Translations under genes and position numbers: made by a program
Assembly (NCBI GenBank): GCA_028290125.1
Contig: JAQGKM010000477.1
Span: forward strand, 1-5,910
Source of the DNA: Hyphomicrobiales bacterium
Lineage (GTDB): Bacteria; Pseudomonadota; Alphaproteobacteria; Rhizobiales; Beijerinckiaceae
Reading direction: 5' to 3'
Length of the DNA: 5,910 nt
In this document: positions 5,509 through 5,910 of the stretch, piece by piece
Layout: each line of letters starts with the position of its first letter
How positions within the stretch are numbered: the stretch's first letter is position 1
The notes under the pieces: model-generated
What the model saw: only the letters and a program-made list of their open reading frames with translations
Database searches by the model: none
Told to the model about the DNA's origin: nothing

Positions 5509-5536
5509 ATTTTAGTCGATTTCATTTCATGCCCAA
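5509..5536 (-). promoter_or_regulatory. Candidate promoter for the VOC gene
   Basis: On the minus strand TTGGGC (5531-5536) precedes TAAAAT (5509-5514) by 16 bases. Only the -10 box is a good match. The transcript would start near 5502, so the palindrome at 5481-5502 would cover the start region, as expected for a repressor site. The -35 box overlaps the start of the toxin remnant. Confidence 0.3.
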
Positions 5537-5815
5537 AGCCATTCTGGAAGTTTATTTCAAACAGGTATCTGCGGACGGGGCCATCCTCGAGATGACTGGC
5601 GGCTTCCGGTCGCCAGTTCCGAGCGTCCTCATGGCCTGAAGTATTCCCTGTTCTATGGGAAGTACGGAAAGAGGTTGGTGGCCTATGACAATGAAAGAGG
5701 AAAAGGGGATCATCGTCATATCGGACCGCTCGAATAGGTTTATGCCTTCACCTCTTTGGAACGATTGATCACGGATTTTGAATAAGACGTCCGGCGAATG
5801 AGGCTACGGAAATGA
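5529..5815 (+). pseudogene. tumE: Decayed TumE-family (DUF6516) toxin gene
   Basis: TumE-family toxins are proteins of about 90-100 residues encoded just before a DNA-binding antitoxin. Frame one gives MPKAILEVYFKQVSADGAIL and EMT from the ATG at 5529. The reading then has to move to another frame at about 5597 to continue WRLP, HGLKYSLFYGKYGKRLVAYD and the core NERGKGDHRHIG (5687-5725). The first frame itself stops at 5637-5639. In the second frame TAG at 5735-5737 interrupts a position where relatives have Glu (one base from GAG), and TAA at 5783-5785 interrupts the end, after YAFTSLERLITDF. The frame ends with TGA at 5813-5815, overlapping the antitoxin start. The stretch SPVPS remains in the first frame, so more than one indel is possible. 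No clear ribosome site precedes the ATG. Identification rests on remembered family sequence; the damage is directly visible. Confidence 0.8.
5800..5803 (+). promoter_or_regulatory. Ribosome binding site of the antitoxin
   Basis: GAGG ends eight bases before the ATG at 5812-5814, inside the end of the toxin remnant. It supports translation of the antitoxin even though the toxin frame is broken. Confidence 0.5.
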
Positions 5816-5910
5816 AAGAGCGCACGCTTCATATCAGGATCGAGAGCACCGATGAGCTGTTCAATCGCGCTCGCGCGGTTGCACGAAAGATCGACAAGGG
5901 CGAACACCGA
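5812..5910 (+). CDS. Small DNA-binding antitoxin of the TumE partner type (partial, runs off right edge)
   Basis: Thirty-three codons are open to the window end, beginning MKERTLHIRIESTDELFNRA. This opening, with RTLHIRIE near the N-terminus followed by a basic helix, matches the small proteins annotated as HVO_A0114-family putative DNA-binding proteins, which are encoded after TumE-type toxins and are taken to be their antitoxins (TumA). Full members are about 110-130 residues with a winged helix-turn-helix in the part not seen here, so the DNA-binding domain cannot be checked. The ATG overlaps the ancestral toxin stop as ATGA, the usual sign of translational coupling. GAGG at 5800-5803 could serve it independently. 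The visible part has no lesion, unlike the toxin. It may still repress its own promoter, perhaps through the palindrome at 5481-5502. Confidence 0.68.
   Translation, partial: MKERTLHIRIESTDELFNRARAVARKIDKGEHR

Noticed and set aside
4785..5528. Long plus-strand frame leading into the toxin remnant
   Set aside because: It is antisense to the VOC gene and reflects high-GC codon shadowing; only the part after 5529 shows toxin-family similarity.

Overview
The window reads as a chromosome segment of a high-GC alphaproteobacterium, most likely Hyphomicrobiales. The evidence is protein character: a NifR3/DusB-type dihydrouridine synthase, an enolase and a Cys-type KdsA with alphaproteobacterial-looking sequences, a short YkvM-type QueF, and roughly 70-75% GC in core genes (45 of 60 bases by hand count at 4261-4320). 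The family or genus cannot be fixed from the sequence alone.

Layout. On the minus strand, 1-487 is the N-terminal part of dusB/nifR3 (it runs off the left edge), preceded upstream by eno (579-1862, GTG start). A 91-base gap between them holds an 11-bp stem-loop just after the eno stop. A 175-base divergent spacer (1863-2037) with two short hairpins separates eno from queF (2038-2496, plus strand). QueF converges on a lysophospholipid acyltransferase-like gene (2799-3626, minus), and the 302-base convergent spacer is filled by five REP-like palindromic elements in mixed orientation, two of them forming a long cruciform-type inverted repeat. Upstream of the acyltransferase, on the same strand and only 36 bases away, is kdsA (3663-4508). 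Further upstream is a two-domain VOC/glyoxalase-like protein (4584-5465), with a terminator-like hairpin and T-tract between it and kdsA.

The right end (about 5529-5910) differs in composition (about 46% GC by hand count over 5641-5820). It holds the remains of a TumE-family (DUF6516) toxin gene, broken by a frameshift and two nonsense codons, which overlaps by ATGA the intact start of its usual partner, a small DNA-binding antitoxin that runs off the right edge. The spacer between this module and the divergent VOC gene contains a near-perfect 22-bp palindrome that looks like an operator.

Functionally, most of the window is housekeeping: glycolysis (eno), tRNA modification (dusB and queF, dihydrouridine and queuosine) and envelope synthesis (kdsA for the Kdo of lipopolysaccharide, with an adjacent acyltransferase). 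The most unusual part is the decayed toxin with a preserved antitoxin start and its possible operator, followed by the REP cluster. I saw no tRNA, rRNA, CRISPR array or transposase gene.
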